This document shows, in pieces, positions 1-6,085 of a DNA stretch of 7,724 nucleotides (positions within the stretch are counted from its first letter, which is position 1; the number at the start of each line of letters is the position of its first letter). The stretch lies in assembly GCA_900313295.1 (NCBI GenBank), contig OMQS01000077.1, forward strand, positions 1 to 7,724, read 5' to 3'. Below the pieces are notes generated by a model that worked only from the letters and a program-made list of their open reading frames with translations, had not been told where the DNA came from and made no database searches. The DNA comes from an uncultured Eubacteriales bacterium. GTDB taxonomy: Bacteria; Bacillota; Clostridia; Oscillospirales; Oscillospiraceae. A program made the translations under genes and the position numbers.

Positions 1-2525
1 AGAGCCACGGCGGCTTCCAGACTCTTGCCGATGACCTTGTCCGCCCGCGCCTGCTCCAGCGCGCCGTTCACGGCGCTGCGCAGGGCGGCGATGCGGCTCC
101 ACTTGGACATCTCCTCGTCGGAGAGGGCATACTGGGTGTAGGGCTGCACCATCTCGTTAAAGAGGACATTGCGCCCGTCGTCCTCGCTGCGGTGAGGCAT
201 GGCCAGCCACACCTCGTCGCAGGTGAAGGCCAGAATGGGCGCGAACATACGGGTCATGGCGTCCAGAATGAGATACAGCGCGGTCTGGGCGCTGCGGCGC
301 TCAATGCCCTCGGCCTCGTCACAGTACAGCCGATCCTTGATGATGTCGAAGTAGAAGGAGCTGAGATCCACCACGCAGAAATCATTGATGGCGTGGGACA
401 CGGAGTGGAACTCATAGTTGTCGTACCAGCCGAAGACCTTGCCGATGAGGTCGTTGAGACGGGTCATGGCCCACTTATCAAGGGGCAGCATGTCCGCAGG
501 CTTCACCAGGTCGTTGGGGTCAAAATTCACCAGATTGTCCAGGCAGAACTTGCAGGTGTTGCGGAACTTCAGGTAGTTCTGGCTCAGCTGCTTGAAAATC
601 TCGTCCGAGCAGCGCACATCCACATGGTAGTCCGAGGAGCCCGCCCACAGGCGCAGCAGATCGGCGCCGTACTTGTTGAAGATCTCGGCGGGATCCATGC
701 CGTTGCCGAGGGACTTGTGCATGGCCTTGCCCTCGCCGTCCACCGTCCAGCCGTGGGTCACACACTCTTTGAAGGGAGCGCCGCGCCCCAGAGCGCCCAC
801 GGACACCAGCAGGGAGCTTTGGAACCAGCCGCGGTACTGGTCCAGACCTTCGATGTACATGGTGGAGGGCCAGAAGCCCTGATCCCGCTCCATGGCGGCA
901 AAGTGGGTGGAGCCGGAGTCGAACCAGCCGTCCAGCGTGTCCGTTTCCTTCTCAAAGCCGGTGCTCTTGCCGCAGTGGGGGCAGGTGAAGCCTGCGGGCA
1001 GAATGTCCTCTGCCTCCATGTCAAACCAGGCGTTGGAGCCTTTCTTTTCAAACAGGGACGCCACAGCCTCGATGCTCTCCTCGGTGCAGATGGGTTTGCC
1101 GCAATCCTTGCAGTAGAACACGGGGATGGGCAGACCCCAGCGGCGCTGGCGGCTGATGCACCAGTCGGTGCGCTCCAAAATCATGGAGCGCATACGGTCC
1201 TTGCCCCAGCCGGGCACCCAGCGCACATCCTCGCAGGCGGCGATGGCCTCGTCCTTGAAGGAGTCCACGGAGCAGAACCACTGGGGCGTGGCGCGGAAGA
1301 TGATGGGGTTCTTGCAGCGCCAGCAGTGGGGATAGCTGTGCACGATCTCCTCGCTGGCAAAGAGGGAGCCGGCGGCCTTCATGTCCGCCAGAATGACGGG
1401 ATTCGACTCGTCGGTCCCCATTCCGGCGTACTTGCCGGCGTAGTCCGTGTGGCGACCCTGATCGTCCACGGGCACCACCATGTCCATGCCGTAGCGCTTG
1501 CAGGTCTCGTAGTCGTCGGCGCCGAAGCCGGGGGCGGTGTGGACGCAGCCGGTACCGGAGTCCATGGTCACATAGTCCGCCAGCACCAGCCGGCTGGTCT
1601 TGGGCAGGAATGGGTGGCTGGCCAGCATATTTTCATAGAAGGAGCCGGGGTGCGTTTCCACGATCTCATAGCTGTCGAAGCCGCCGATCTTCATGACTTT
1701 CTCCACCAGCGCCTCGGCCATGATGTACATTTCGCCGTTGGGAGCCTTCACCACGGCGTAGCTCTCATCGGGATGCAGGGCGATGGCCAGGTTTCCGGGC
1801 AGGGTCCAGATGGTGGTGGTCCAGATGACGAAGAAGAGCTTGCTCTTGTCCAGATGGTCCAGCTTGCCCAGGTCATCGTTCATGGGGAACTTCACATACA
1901 CCGTGGTGCAGGGGTCGTCCTTATATTCAATCTCGGCCTCGGCCAGAGCGGTCTCGTCATGGGCGCACCAGTACACGGGCTTGAGACCCTTGTAGATGTG
2001 GCCGTTGCGATACATCTTGCCGAACACGCGGACTTCCTGCGCTTCAAAGCCGGGATCCATGGTCTTGTAGGGATGCTCCCAGTCGCCCACCACGCCCATG
2101 CGCTTGAAGCCCTCCCGCTGCACGTCGATGTAGTGGTCGGCAAACTCATGGCAGGCGGTGCGGAAATCCGCCACGCTCATGGCCTTGTGGTTGAGCTTGT
2201 TCTGCTTGATGATGGCGCTTTCGATGGGCATGCCGTGGTTGTCCCAGCCGGGGATATAGGGGGTGTAGTAGCCCCGCATGGCGTACATACGGGTGATGAA
2301 GTCCTTCAGGGACTTGTTCAGGGCGTGACCCATGTGCAGGGCGCCGTTGGAGAAGGGAGGGCCGTCGTGCAGGTTAAAAAGGGGCTTGCCTTCGTTCTTT
2401 TTCAGCAGCTCGTTGTAAAGATCCAGCTCCTCCCAGTGCTTGAGCATCTCCGGCTCCCGCTTGGGCAGACCTGCCCGCATGGGAAAGCCGCTCTTGGTCA
2501 TGTTCAGTGTGCTTTTGTACTCCAT
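1..2525 (-). CDS. ileS: Isoleucyl-tRNA synthetase, C-terminus cut off by window edge
   Basis: Cytoplasmic class I aminoacyl-tRNA synthetase that activates isoleucine with ATP and charges tRNA-Ile. The window holds 841 complete codons in one uninterrupted frame. Bacterial IleRS is usually about 930-1050 residues, so the C-terminal anticodon-binding part and any terminal zinc domain lie outside. The ATP-binding HIGH motif is HMGH at residues 64-67, within a typical DGPPFSNGALHMGH context. CP1 editing-domain signatures are WTTTIWTLPGN (235-245) and GTGCVHTAPGFGADD (324-338). Two Cys pairs (CKDC 472-475, CPHC 515-518) precede the ETDTLDGWFDSG segment (527-538). The KMSKS loop reads AMHKSLGN at 601-608. 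The start is ATG at 2525, with GGAGG at 2536-2532 six bases upstream. Expression should be set by the T-box leader just upstream. The family call is very secure. The reading frame at the window edge agrees with the frame at the start, so there is no net frameshift. Confidence 0.98.
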   Translation of the reverse strand, partial: MEYKSTLNMTKSGFPMRAGLPKREPEMLKHWEELDLYNELLKKNEGKPLFNLHDGPPFSNGALHMGHALNKSLKDFITRMYAMRGYYTPYIPGWDNHGMPIESAIIKQNKLNHKAMSVADFRTACHEFADHYIDVQREGFKRMGVVGDWEHPYKTMDPGFEAQEVRVFGKMYRNGHIYKGLKPVYWCAHDETALAEAEIEYKDDPCTTVYVKFPMNDDLGKLDHLDKSKLFFVIWTTTIWTLPGNLAIALHPDESYAVVKAPNGEMYIMAEALVEKVMKIGGFDSYEIVETHPGSFYENMLASHPFLPKTSRLVLADYVTMDSGTGCVHTAPGFGADDYETCKRYGMDMVVPVDDQGRHTDYAGKYAGMGTDESNPVILADMKAAGSLFASEEIVHSYPHCWRCKNPIIFRATPQWFCSVDSFKDEAIAACEDVRWVPGWGKDRMRSMILERTDWCISRQRRWGLPIPVFYCKDCGKPICTEESIEAVASLFEKKGSNAWFDMEAEDILPAGFTCPHCGKSTGFEKETDTLDGWFDSGSTHFAAMERDQGFWPSTMYIEGLDQYRGWFQSSLLVSVGALGRGAPFKECVTHGWTVDGEGKAMHKSLGNGMDPAEIFNKYGADLLRLWAGSSDYHVDVRCSDEIFKQLSQNYLKFRNTCKFCLDNLVNFDPNDLVKPADMLPLDKWAMTRLNDLIGKVFGWYDNYEFHSVSHAINDFCVVDLSSFYFDIIKDRLYCDEAEGIERRSAQTALYLILDAMTRMFAPILAFTCDEVWLAMPHRSEDDGRNVLFNEMVQPYTQYALSDEEMSKWSRIAALRSAVNGALEQARADKVIGKSLEAAVA

Positions 2526-2619
2526 GATGTACCTCCATATATCAGTATTTTGCAAACAAAATTGAAAACGAAACAAAAAAGCCTCGCTGAGTTTGCCGCC
2601 CGCAGACTGCAAGCCCTTT

Positions 2620-2647
2620 GGCAGAAAATTCCGCAGGAATTTTCGCC
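2620..2647 (-). other. Stable AT-rich hairpin in ileS leader, between T-box terminator and start codon
   Basis: GAAAATTCC (2644-2636 on the minus strand) and GGAATTTTC (2632-2624) form nine perfect pairs around the loop TGC. Three more GGC/GCC pairs follow beyond one bulged base. It starts seven bases after the T-run of the T-box terminator, so it exists only in read-through ileS mRNA. No family is recognised. It could protect the processed 5' end or belong to a second structured leader element. Confidence 0.6.
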
Positions 2648-2649
2648 AG

Positions 2650-2940
2650 CGACAAAAAATCGCCTTTGCCTCCTGCTAAGAGACAAAGGCGATGAAAAAA
2701 ACCTCTGCGGTACCACTCTTGTTGCCGCGCGAAGCGGCCACTCTGCTCCCACCATCCGTGGGCGAGGGTTGATAACGGCCCTCTGCCGTCCGTGCTTACT
2801 GAAAAGATCCTTCGTTCAGCCGGAAGCTCCGGGGTGATATTCGCTGCGGCTTCGGCCTCCGCCTTGCACCAAACCGGCGGATCTCTTGGCACCGAAAGAC
2901 CGGAGCTACTCGTCCCCATCTTTGCATTTGTGCTGTATTG
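2650..2940 (-). promoter_or_regulatory. T-box leader (tRNA-Ile-sensing riboswitch) of ileS
   Basis: A cis-acting RNA that binds uncharged tRNA-Ile and switches transcription of ileS on. Stem I is visible. The lower helix GCTCCGG (2906-2900) pairs with CCGGAGC (2832-2826). A middle helix TTCGG/CCGAA pairs 2896-2892 with 2855-2851. An upper helix CCGCC/GGCGG (2880-2876 with 2863-2859) closes a 12-base loop containing TTTGGTGCAA, typical of the T-box apical loop. The 3' side of the internal loop carries GAATATCA. The specifier codon is ATC (2838-2836), Ile, followed by A as usual. The T-box core AGAGTGGTACCGC lies at 2719-2707. Its UGGU (2715-2712) would pair with an ACCA acceptor end, matching discriminator A of tRNA-Ile. 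GCGG (2728-2725) can pair with CCGC (2710-2707) to form the antiterminator. The specifier and the downstream gene agree, which makes the call very secure. Confidence 0.96.
2654..2693 (-). terminator. Intrinsic terminator of the ileS T-box
   Basis: On the minus strand ATCGCCTTTG (2693-2684) pairs perfectly with CAAAGGCGAT (2668-2659). The helix extends inward through TCTC against GGAG with G-U pairs, and a run of T (2659-2654) follows. It sits 14 bases after the T-box core, where the regulated terminator is expected. Formation should be prevented when uncharged tRNA-Ile stabilises the antiterminator. Confidence 0.93.
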
Positions 2941-2946
2941 CTTGTC

Positions 2947-2974
2947 ATTTTACCACATTCGGCGGGATTGTCAA
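2947..2974 (-). promoter_or_regulatory. Sigma-A promoter of the ileS T-box transcript
   Basis: A perfect -35 TTGACA (2974-2969) is separated by 16 bases from TAAAAT (2952-2947). A TGG just before the -10 (2955-2953) gives an extended -10. Transcription would start near 2940, about 35 bases before stem I of the T-box. The -35 begins only 17 bases after the stop codon of the upstream membrane protein gene. Confidence 0.9.
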
Positions 2975-2990
2975 CAGGAAAATTCCTGTT
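2973..2990. repeat. Palindromic dyad abutting the ileS promoter
   Basis: AACAGGAA and TTCCTGTT are perfect inverted arms around two central A residues. The dyad lies between the membrane protein stop codon (2994-2992) and the -35 of the ileS promoter, overlapping the first two bases of TTGACA. It could be an operator. On the minus strand no T-run follows, so it is not a good terminator for the upstream gene. On the plus strand TTTTT (2989-2993) follows its right arm, but no plus-strand gene is present to end. Confidence 0.5.
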
Positions 2991-2991
2991 T

Positions 2992-3456
2992 TTACAGCAC
3001 GCCCAGTATGTTCAGCAGCCCGATGATGCCCATGCCGCCGTAGATCACGGCCATGATGGCCAGCAGGGCGGAGATAAGGCCGTAGAACTTGCCGTCCTTC
3101 TTGGTGTGCCGGAAGCGGCGGGTGTAAAACAGGGCGCCGCAGGTGAGGCCCAGCAGCAGGGAAGACGCATAGTTCATGGCCAGATTGTCCTTATAAACCG
3201 TCAGCCGCAGAATCAGCGAGGCGATCAGCAGCACGAACAGAGCGCCCAGGCAGATCTTCAGCCACAGAGGCAGCTTGACCTTTTCGGCGTCCTTCTGCGC
3301 TGCCTTCTGGCTGGCCTTTTCCTTCAGGTAGTCCCCGCCGCCGTAGTTGGAGTTGTTCTTCTTGTGGTGCCGGTTTTTGTTGGGGTTGCCCTTGGCCTTG
3401 CGAATGGCCTCCTGCTGGCTGCGGTAGGGATCGTAGGGGGTGTTGTTCTTTGCCAT
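2992..3456 (-). CDS. Small three-pass membrane protein of unknown function
   Basis: A 154-residue protein I do not recognise. Residues 1-62 are hydrophilic and strongly basic, rich in Lys, Asn and Gln, with HHKKNNSNYGGGD at about 30-42 and a Lys/Ala-rich likely helix at 44-62. Three hydrophobic segments follow at about 64-88, 95-111 and 125-153. The basic loop RRFRHTKKDGK (113-123) and the basic N-terminus point to a cytoplasmic N-terminus by the positive-inside rule. There is no signal peptide and no catalytic motif. The ATG at 3456 is preceded by AGGAG (3472-3468) at an unusually long 11 bases. An out-of-frame ATG at 3464 lies closer, but its frame closes after roughly 45 codons and encodes no hydrophobic segments. 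It begins 21 bases after cinA ends, so it is probably the last gene of that unit. The helical layout makes coding very likely. Its function cannot be assigned. Confidence 0.85.
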   Translation of the reverse strand: MAKNNTPYDPYRSQQEAIRKAKGNPNKNRHHKKNNSNYGGGDYLKEKASQKAAQKDAEKVKLPLWLKICLGALFVLLIASLILRLTVYKDNLAMNYASSLLLGLTCGALFYTRRFRHTKKDGKFYGLISALLAIMAVIYGGMGIIGLLNILGVL

Positions 3457-3477
3457 GGTTCCATTTTCTCCTTTTAT

Positions 3478-4728
3478 TTATGGATTTATCTTCTGCAAAT
3501 ATTTGTTCAGCAGGGCAAAGGCGTAGTCCGCCGCCTGCTGGCGTATGCTTTTCCGGTCGCCCTTGAGAAAAAGCTGCGTCACCTGCGTGCCGCCCGCTTT
3601 CGCAAGGCCGATGTAAACGGTGCCCACGGGGTTGCCCCGGTCGTCGCCGTCAGGCCCCGCCAGCCCCGTCACCGACAGGGCGAGGCTGCTGCCCGTGATG
3701 CGCCGCGCGCCCTCCGCCATGGCTTTCGCCACCGGCTCGGACACGGCGCCGTACTGCTGCAAAAGCGCCTCCGGCACGCCCAAGACTCCGTGCTTCACGC
3801 CGTTGGTGTAGCTCACCACGCCGCCCAAAAAGGCCGCTGAAGCGCCGGGCACGTCCGTCAGCCGCTTGGCGATAAGCCCGCCGGTGCAGCTCTCGGCGGC
3901 GGAAACCGTCAGCCCCCGCCTTGTCAGCGCCTGCACGGCGTGCCGCTCGGGACTGCCCATGTCCACGCCGTACACGTGCGCTCCCAGCCTCTGCCGCACC
4001 GCCTGCATGAGCGGCGCCAGCAGGCGTTCGCAGTCCGCTTCCGTAGCCGCCTTTGCGGTGAGCCGCAGCTGCACCTCCGCTCCCTTGGCATAGGGTGCCA
4101 GCGAGGGATTCACGGCGCCATTCATCAGGTCGCCCAGCTCCTCCTGCACCTTCGGCTCCGTCAGCCCGAACACGTGCAGCGTGTGGGACAAAATCATGCT
4201 CTCCTGCCGCGCCTGCAGATAGGGGAGCAGGGCGTGGTCGGTGAGATAGCGGCACTCGTGGGGCACTCCCGGCAGCATGGCCACCGTCACGCCGTCCGCC
4301 GTGAAAACGCAGCCCGGGGCGGTGCCCACCGGATTGTGCAGCACCGTGCAGCCCTTGGGCAGATACGCCTGCCGACGGTTGCAGTCCGGCATTTCCCGCC
4401 GGAAAACGTTTTTGAAATAGCCGGAAATTTCCTCCATGACATCCTCGTGAAATTCCGTCGCCACGCCGAAGGCGGCGCAGACGGTGTCCTTCGTCAGGTC
4501 GTCATAGGTCGGCCCCAGCCCGCCGATGAAAATGAGCAGGTCGCAGCGTTGGCGGGCAATGTCCGTCACCTGCCGCAGCCGCTCCGGATTGTCGCCCACC
4601 ACCGTGTGGTACAGCACGTCCACCCCCACGGCGGCAAGCTTTTGCGACACATACTGGGCGTCGGTGTTGGCCACACTGCCCAGCAGCAGCTCCGAGCCTA
4701 CGGCAATGATCTCGGCATGATGAAACAT
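3478..4728 (-). CDS. cinA: CinA-family protein (molybdopterin-binding-like domain plus NMN amidohydrolase domain)
   Basis: A 416-residue, full-length two-domain CinA. Residues 1-170 form the MoCF/MogA-like fold: GSELLLG at 11-17, GGLGPTYDDLTKD at 69-81, NPVGTAPG at 132-139 and LPGVPHE at 152-158. This domain is linked in the family to ADP-ribose pyrophosphatase activity rather than cofactor synthesis. Residues about 262-412 form the CinA C-terminal (PncC) domain, which deamidates nicotinamide mononucleotide to nicotinate mononucleotide in NAD salvage. Its marks are AAESCTGG (277-284), VVSYTN (304-309) and VTGLAGPDGD (353-362). It is a soluble cytoplasmic protein. The start ATG at 4728 has AAGGAG (4742-4737) eight bases upstream, and that site overlaps the thiI stop codon, so translation is probably coupled. 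In many Firmicutes cinA lies next to recA or pgsA and is tied to competence. Here it lies in a thiI unit, so the name reflects the family and not a demonstrated competence role. Confidence 0.96.
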   Translation of the reverse strand: MFHHAEIIAVGSELLLGSVANTDAQYVSQKLAAVGVDVLYHTVVGDNPERLRQVTDIARQRCDLLIFIGGLGPTYDDLTKDTVCAAFGVATEFHEDVMEEISGYFKNVFRREMPDCNRRQAYLPKGCTVLHNPVGTAPGCVFTADGVTVAMLPGVPHECRYLTDHALLPYLQARQESMILSHTLHVFGLTEPKVQEELGDLMNGAVNPSLAPYAKGAEVQLRLTAKAATEADCERLLAPLMQAVRQRLGAHVYGVDMGSPERHAVQALTRRGLTVSAAESCTGGLIAKRLTDVPGASAAFLGGVVSYTNGVKHGVLGVPEALLQQYGAVSEPVAKAMAEGARRITGSSLALSVTGLAGPDGDDRGNPVGTVYIGLAKAGGTQVTQLFLKGDRKSIRQQAADYAFALLNKYLQKINP

Positions 4729-4740
4729 AGTGATCGCTCC

Positions 4741-5913
4741 TTACAGCTTGACCTTCACCACTTCCCGCTGCTCCATGGCGCGGGAAACCAGCCCCTCGGT
4801 GTCCAACACGCTCTCGATCTCCCGTACCTCCTCCACATGGGGCTTGGTCTTGGGGTGGCGCGGGGTGAACACGGTGCAGCAGTCCTCGTAGGGGAGGATG
4901 GAGGTGTCGAAGGTGCCGATGTGCCGCGCGATGCGCACGATCTCCTCCTTGTCCATGCCGATGAGGGGGCGCAGTACAGGCAGATCCGTCACGTCCTCGC
5001 TGACCCGCAGAGCCTCCATGGTCTGGCTGGCCACCTGTCCCAGATTTTCCCCCGTCACCAGCGCGCGGCAGTCAAATTCCTTGGCCAGCCGGTCGGCAAT
5101 GCGCATCATGAACCGCCGGGTGATGAGGGTGAAATACTCCTCCGGACACTGCTTGCGGATCTGCTCCTGAATTTCCGTTAAGGGCACGATGTGTACGCTC
5201 ATGCGCCCGCACCACGCCGTCAGCTCCTGCGCCAGCTGCAATACCTTCTGCCGCGCGAGATCAGAGGTGTAGGGCGGCGCCGCGAAGTGCAGCATCTCCA
5301 GCACCACGCCGCGCTTGGCCATCATGTAGGACGAAACGGGGGAGTCGATGCCGCCGGAGAGCAGGCTCAGGGCGCTGCCGCCCATGCCCAGAGGCAGGCC
5401 GCCCGCCGCAGGCTCCGCGGGAGCGTGGACATAGGCCGCGTCCTCCCGCACCTCCACATATACCGTCAGCTCCGGCGCGTGTACGTCCACCTTCAGGTGG
5501 GGGAAGGCGTCGTGGAGCATGCCGCCCACCCACTGGCTGATCTCAATGGAGCCCATGGGAAAGGACTTGTCCGCCCGCTTGGTTTCCACCTTGAAGGACT
5601 TGGCTTTTTGCAGCTCGCCACCCAGGTAGGCCTTGGCCGTTTCCAGAATGGCCTCCTTGCTCTTTTCGCAGGGCACGGCCTTGGTGATGGCAATGAGGCC
5701 GAACACCTGCTTGCAGGCGGCGTAAGCGCCGGCCAGATCGCAGTCCTCGCCCACCGGTTCCACATAGATGGTGCTCTGGCGGGAGTATATTTTGAACTTG
5801 CCGAACTTCTGCATCCGGCGGCGGATATTCGACATGAGCTTGGTTTCAAAGCTGTGGCGGTTCAGCCCCTTGAGGACCACCTCGCCCAGCTTGCACAGAA
5901 TGATCTCGTGCAT
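4741..5913 (-). CDS. thiI: tRNA 4-thiouridine synthetase / thiamine sulfurtransferase ThiI, short form without rhodanese domain
   Basis: A 390-residue ThiI. It adenylates U8 of tRNA and transfers sulfur to make s4U8, and in many bacteria also supplies sulfur for the thiazole ring of thiamine. Residues 1-60 match the N-terminal ferredoxin-like region and about 61-165 the THUMP RNA-binding domain. The PP-loop ATPase domain starts near 180, with the pyrophosphate motif SGGIDS at 186-191 and TGENLGQVASQT at 287-298. The Cys pair in PYEDCCTVF (Cys345/Cys346) includes the equivalent of the conserved active-site Cys of the core enzyme. There is no C-terminal rhodanese domain, the usual state in Firmicutes, where a dedicated cysteine desulfurase delivers sulfur. 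No such desulfurase gene is adjacent. The start ATG at 5913 has AAGGAG (5926-5921) seven bases upstream. No TPP riboswitch or clear promoter is seen just before it, so it may be read from the comM side. Confidence 0.97.
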   Translation of the reverse strand: MHEIILCKLGEVVLKGLNRHSFETKLMSNIRRRMQKFGKFKIYSRQSTIYVEPVGEDCDLAGAYAACKQVFGLIAITKAVPCEKSKEAILETAKAYLGGELQKAKSFKVETKRADKSFPMGSIEISQWVGGMLHDAFPHLKVDVHAPELTVYVEVREDAAYVHAPAEPAAGGLPLGMGGSALSLLSGGIDSPVSSYMMAKRGVVLEMLHFAAPPYTSDLARQKVLQLAQELTAWCGRMSVHIVPLTEIQEQIRKQCPEEYFTLITRRFMMRIADRLAKEFDCRALVTGENLGQVASQTMEALRVSEDVTDLPVLRPLIGMDKEEIVRIARHIGTFDTSILPYEDCCTVFTPRHPKTKPHVEEVREIESVLDTEGLVSRAMEQREVVKVKL

Positions 5914-5988
5914 GGGTGTTCTCCTTATATAAATATAGTTAAAGATGAAAAGGGAAGGGAAAGAAGGGAGAGCCGACAGATGGGTGCA

Positions 5989-6080
5989 GGGGGCTGCGTC
6001 CCCGACGCCCGGTTTGCCGGATTGCGGGCGACCGTAAGGGTCGCCCCTACGGATGTCATGCGGCGCGGGGATCCGATCCC
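5989..6080. repeat. Cluster of short GC-rich inverted repeats between comM and thiI
   Basis: This occupies most of the 172-base gap between the two genes. In plus-strand order: GCGTC/GACGC (5996-6000 and 6004-6008), CCGG-TTTG-CCGG (6009-6020), GGGCGACC/GGTCGCCC around GTAAG (6026-6046), and GGGATC-C-GATCCC (6068-6080). The GTAGGGGCGACC / GGTCGCCCG type of hairpin resembles dispersed intergenic repeats I associate with gut Clostridia genomes. That resemblance is from memory and unverified. No T-run follows any hairpin, so it is not a standard terminator. The rest of the gap (5941-5970) is a purine-rich tract on the plus strand with no gene. Confidence 0.6.
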
Positions 6081-6085
6081 TTTCT

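Noticed and set aside
192..2837. An 881-codon open frame on the plus strand
   Set aside because: It lies opposite ileS and its T-box. The His/Val/Gly/Ala-rich translation has no domain, and the minus-strand frame is an unmistakable IleRS. It is a stop-free shadow of GC-rich coding sequence.
2504..2919. Minus-strand open frames of 83 and 125 codons upstream of ileS
   Set aside because: They translate the T-box, its terminator and the leader. The RNA structure explains the sequence and the peptides look like nothing.
2938..3840. A 300-codon plus-strand frame over the membrane protein gene and the end of cinA
   Set aside because: Antisense to two supported genes. Its hydrophobic stretch simply mirrors the membrane segments on the other strand.
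5925..5940. TATATT / TATATA as a -10 for thiI
   Set aside because: Transcription would begin inside the thiI ribosome-binding site, and no -35 is present at a sensible distance.
5914..6085. A TPP riboswitch ahead of thiI
   Set aside because: No CTGAGA-type thi-box core is seen on the minus strand. The segment holds short inverted repeats and a pyrimidine-rich tract only.
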